Of a stretch of 64,000 nt of DNA, positions 62,956-64,000 are shown one piece after another. A program made the position numbers and the translations under genes. How positions within the stretch are numbered: the first letter of the stretch is position 1; each line of letters opens with the position of its first letter. The notes under the pieces were generated by a model that ran no database searches, had not been told where the DNA came from, and saw only the letters and a program-made list of their open reading frames with translations. The stretch covers positions 11,057,335-11,121,334 of the forward strand of contig CM056562.1 in assembly GCA_029721515.1 (NCBI GenBank). Direction: 5' to 3'. Origin of the DNA: Synanceia verrucosa (Eukaryota > Chordata > Actinopteri > Perciformes > Synanceiidae).

Positions 62956-64000
62956 GTGAGTGACAGAATATTTCATGGTTGCCTTTTCATCTTAACACCT
63001 CCATTAAAGCACACAGAGGCTGAGTGAGTGGCGTAGCTTCAATCAGCGACAGTGATTTGCCAGGTTTTATGCAGCAGATGAAATTGAATGTTTATTCATT
63101 TGGTGACAAGTTGAATCCCGAGCCTGACACTGCAGTTAAAAATACTTCATGTCAGGTACATTACATTACAAGAGCTTATATCCACAGCTAATTCCCAACA
63201 CCATTCTGTTCATCCGGCTTATGGGCACAATGCCTTCAGACCACCTAAAGAGAGTGACAAAAAAACAGCAGAACAACATCCCTTTGCAGCATGCGCCAGG
63301 CGACGGCACAAACACAACCATCAGCACATAATACTTTTATCACCGCACCATCTTGGCACGCGGCCTGAAACTCTCCGATACTACTTGAGATAAACTATTG
63401 ACATTTGTTTGTGCAACAATGTCATTAATATGAGATGTCTCAAACAGAGAGCCTCATGGAAGGAAAACGTCCAATAGAGTTAAGTGGCACTTACTTATTT
63501 TCGTCCTTGGCAAAACAAAATATTTTTTATGAAACAGTTGATGAAATGCACTGTGTTTAGCAGTTTTCTCCAAGGTACTGTAGGTCTTAGAAAGCACCTG
63601 ATGGCAAGTTTTCTTTATGGGTATGATGGGATTCAGAGCATCGGCTTGCCAGAGCTAATGGCTGTGTCCCTCGAAGACGTCATAGCACACGTGAAGCAAA
63701 CTAAGAGGAGAGCAATGGTTTAGTTTTACTGTCTGTCGGAAGTGTTCAGATTACCGTAAATATAGAACCCAAGGTGCTATCAAAATGTTTTTCCTCCAAA
63801 AGTTACCCCCATGATTTGCCAATTACACGCATCTGTGTTTTCAATGAGATTCCATTTTGGGTGAACATAAAAGGGCTGTTTTATAAGTGCACTGTAAAAT
63901 GTGATATTCCAAAGTGAAACAATGTGCAAATAATGGCTAAATCATAAAGACTTGGCTGCGAGGAACTGCTTTGAGGGATTGTCCTATTGTTTGCGCCTGA
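62956..64000 (+). other. macrod2: 5' part of the next MACROD2 intron
   Basis: The sequence begins GTGAGTGACAG and runs off the window end. I saw no further acceptor followed by an acidic phase-1 exon. The 79-codon frame at 63484-63723 has no recognisable motif. No repeat was recognised here. Confidence 0.6.

Noticed and set aside
1..64000. CRISPR arrays, tRNA or rRNA genes, operons, phage or plasmid features
   Set aside because: None seen; composition, repeats and exon structure are those of a vertebrate intronic region.

Overview
This window looks like teleost fish genomic DNA lying almost entirely inside introns of one large gene, which I identify as the fish orthologue of MACROD2 (mono-ADP-ribosylhydrolase 2, a macrodomain protein) on the + strand. 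The evidence is three short exons with canonical splice sites and compatible phases: 9804-9877 (74 nt), 57248-57326 (79 nt) and 62917-62955 (39 nt). The first two encode the last part of the macrodomain, with the recognisable peptides GFPNEPAA and RVIFCVFLENDFAIYKKKM. The third encodes the start of the acidic tail. Only 192 of 64,000 bases are coding. The teleost assignment rests on several dispersed repeat types typical of fish genomes and on abundant (CA)n, (CT)n, (GATA)n and (TA)n microsatellites.

Layout. 1-9803 is the 3' part of one intron; it carries a short target-site-flanked retroposon fragment (490-601), a second one in the opposite orientation (4613-4679) and an old inverted-repeat element (8398 to about 8960). 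9878-57247 is a single intron of 47,370 bp. It contains a long (TA)n tract, a hAT-like dispersed repeat beside an inverted pair (12817-13600), a CpG-rich PIF/Harbinger-type MITE with 42-bp terminal inverted repeats and TTA target duplications (21339-21901), a 428-bp fold-back element (24537-24964), a perfect 21-bp-stem hairpin (32723-32767), another fold-back element (44766-44910) and many microsatellites. 57327-62916 is a 5,590-bp intron with a degenerate fish repeat near 61254-61505. 62956-64000 is the start of the next intron.

No second gene is supported. Open frames of 60-167 codons are scattered through the introns on both strands, but none shows a recognisable domain, exon structure or conserved motif. 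FLRT3, which is nested in a different MACROD2 intron in mammals, is not seen here. There are no tRNA or rRNA genes, no CRISPR arrays, and no bacterial or phage features. I found no convincing new multi-gene system. The most informative signals are the mobile-element structures that can be read directly from duplicated target sites and inverted repeats, the perfect hairpin, and the symmetric 39-nt exon.
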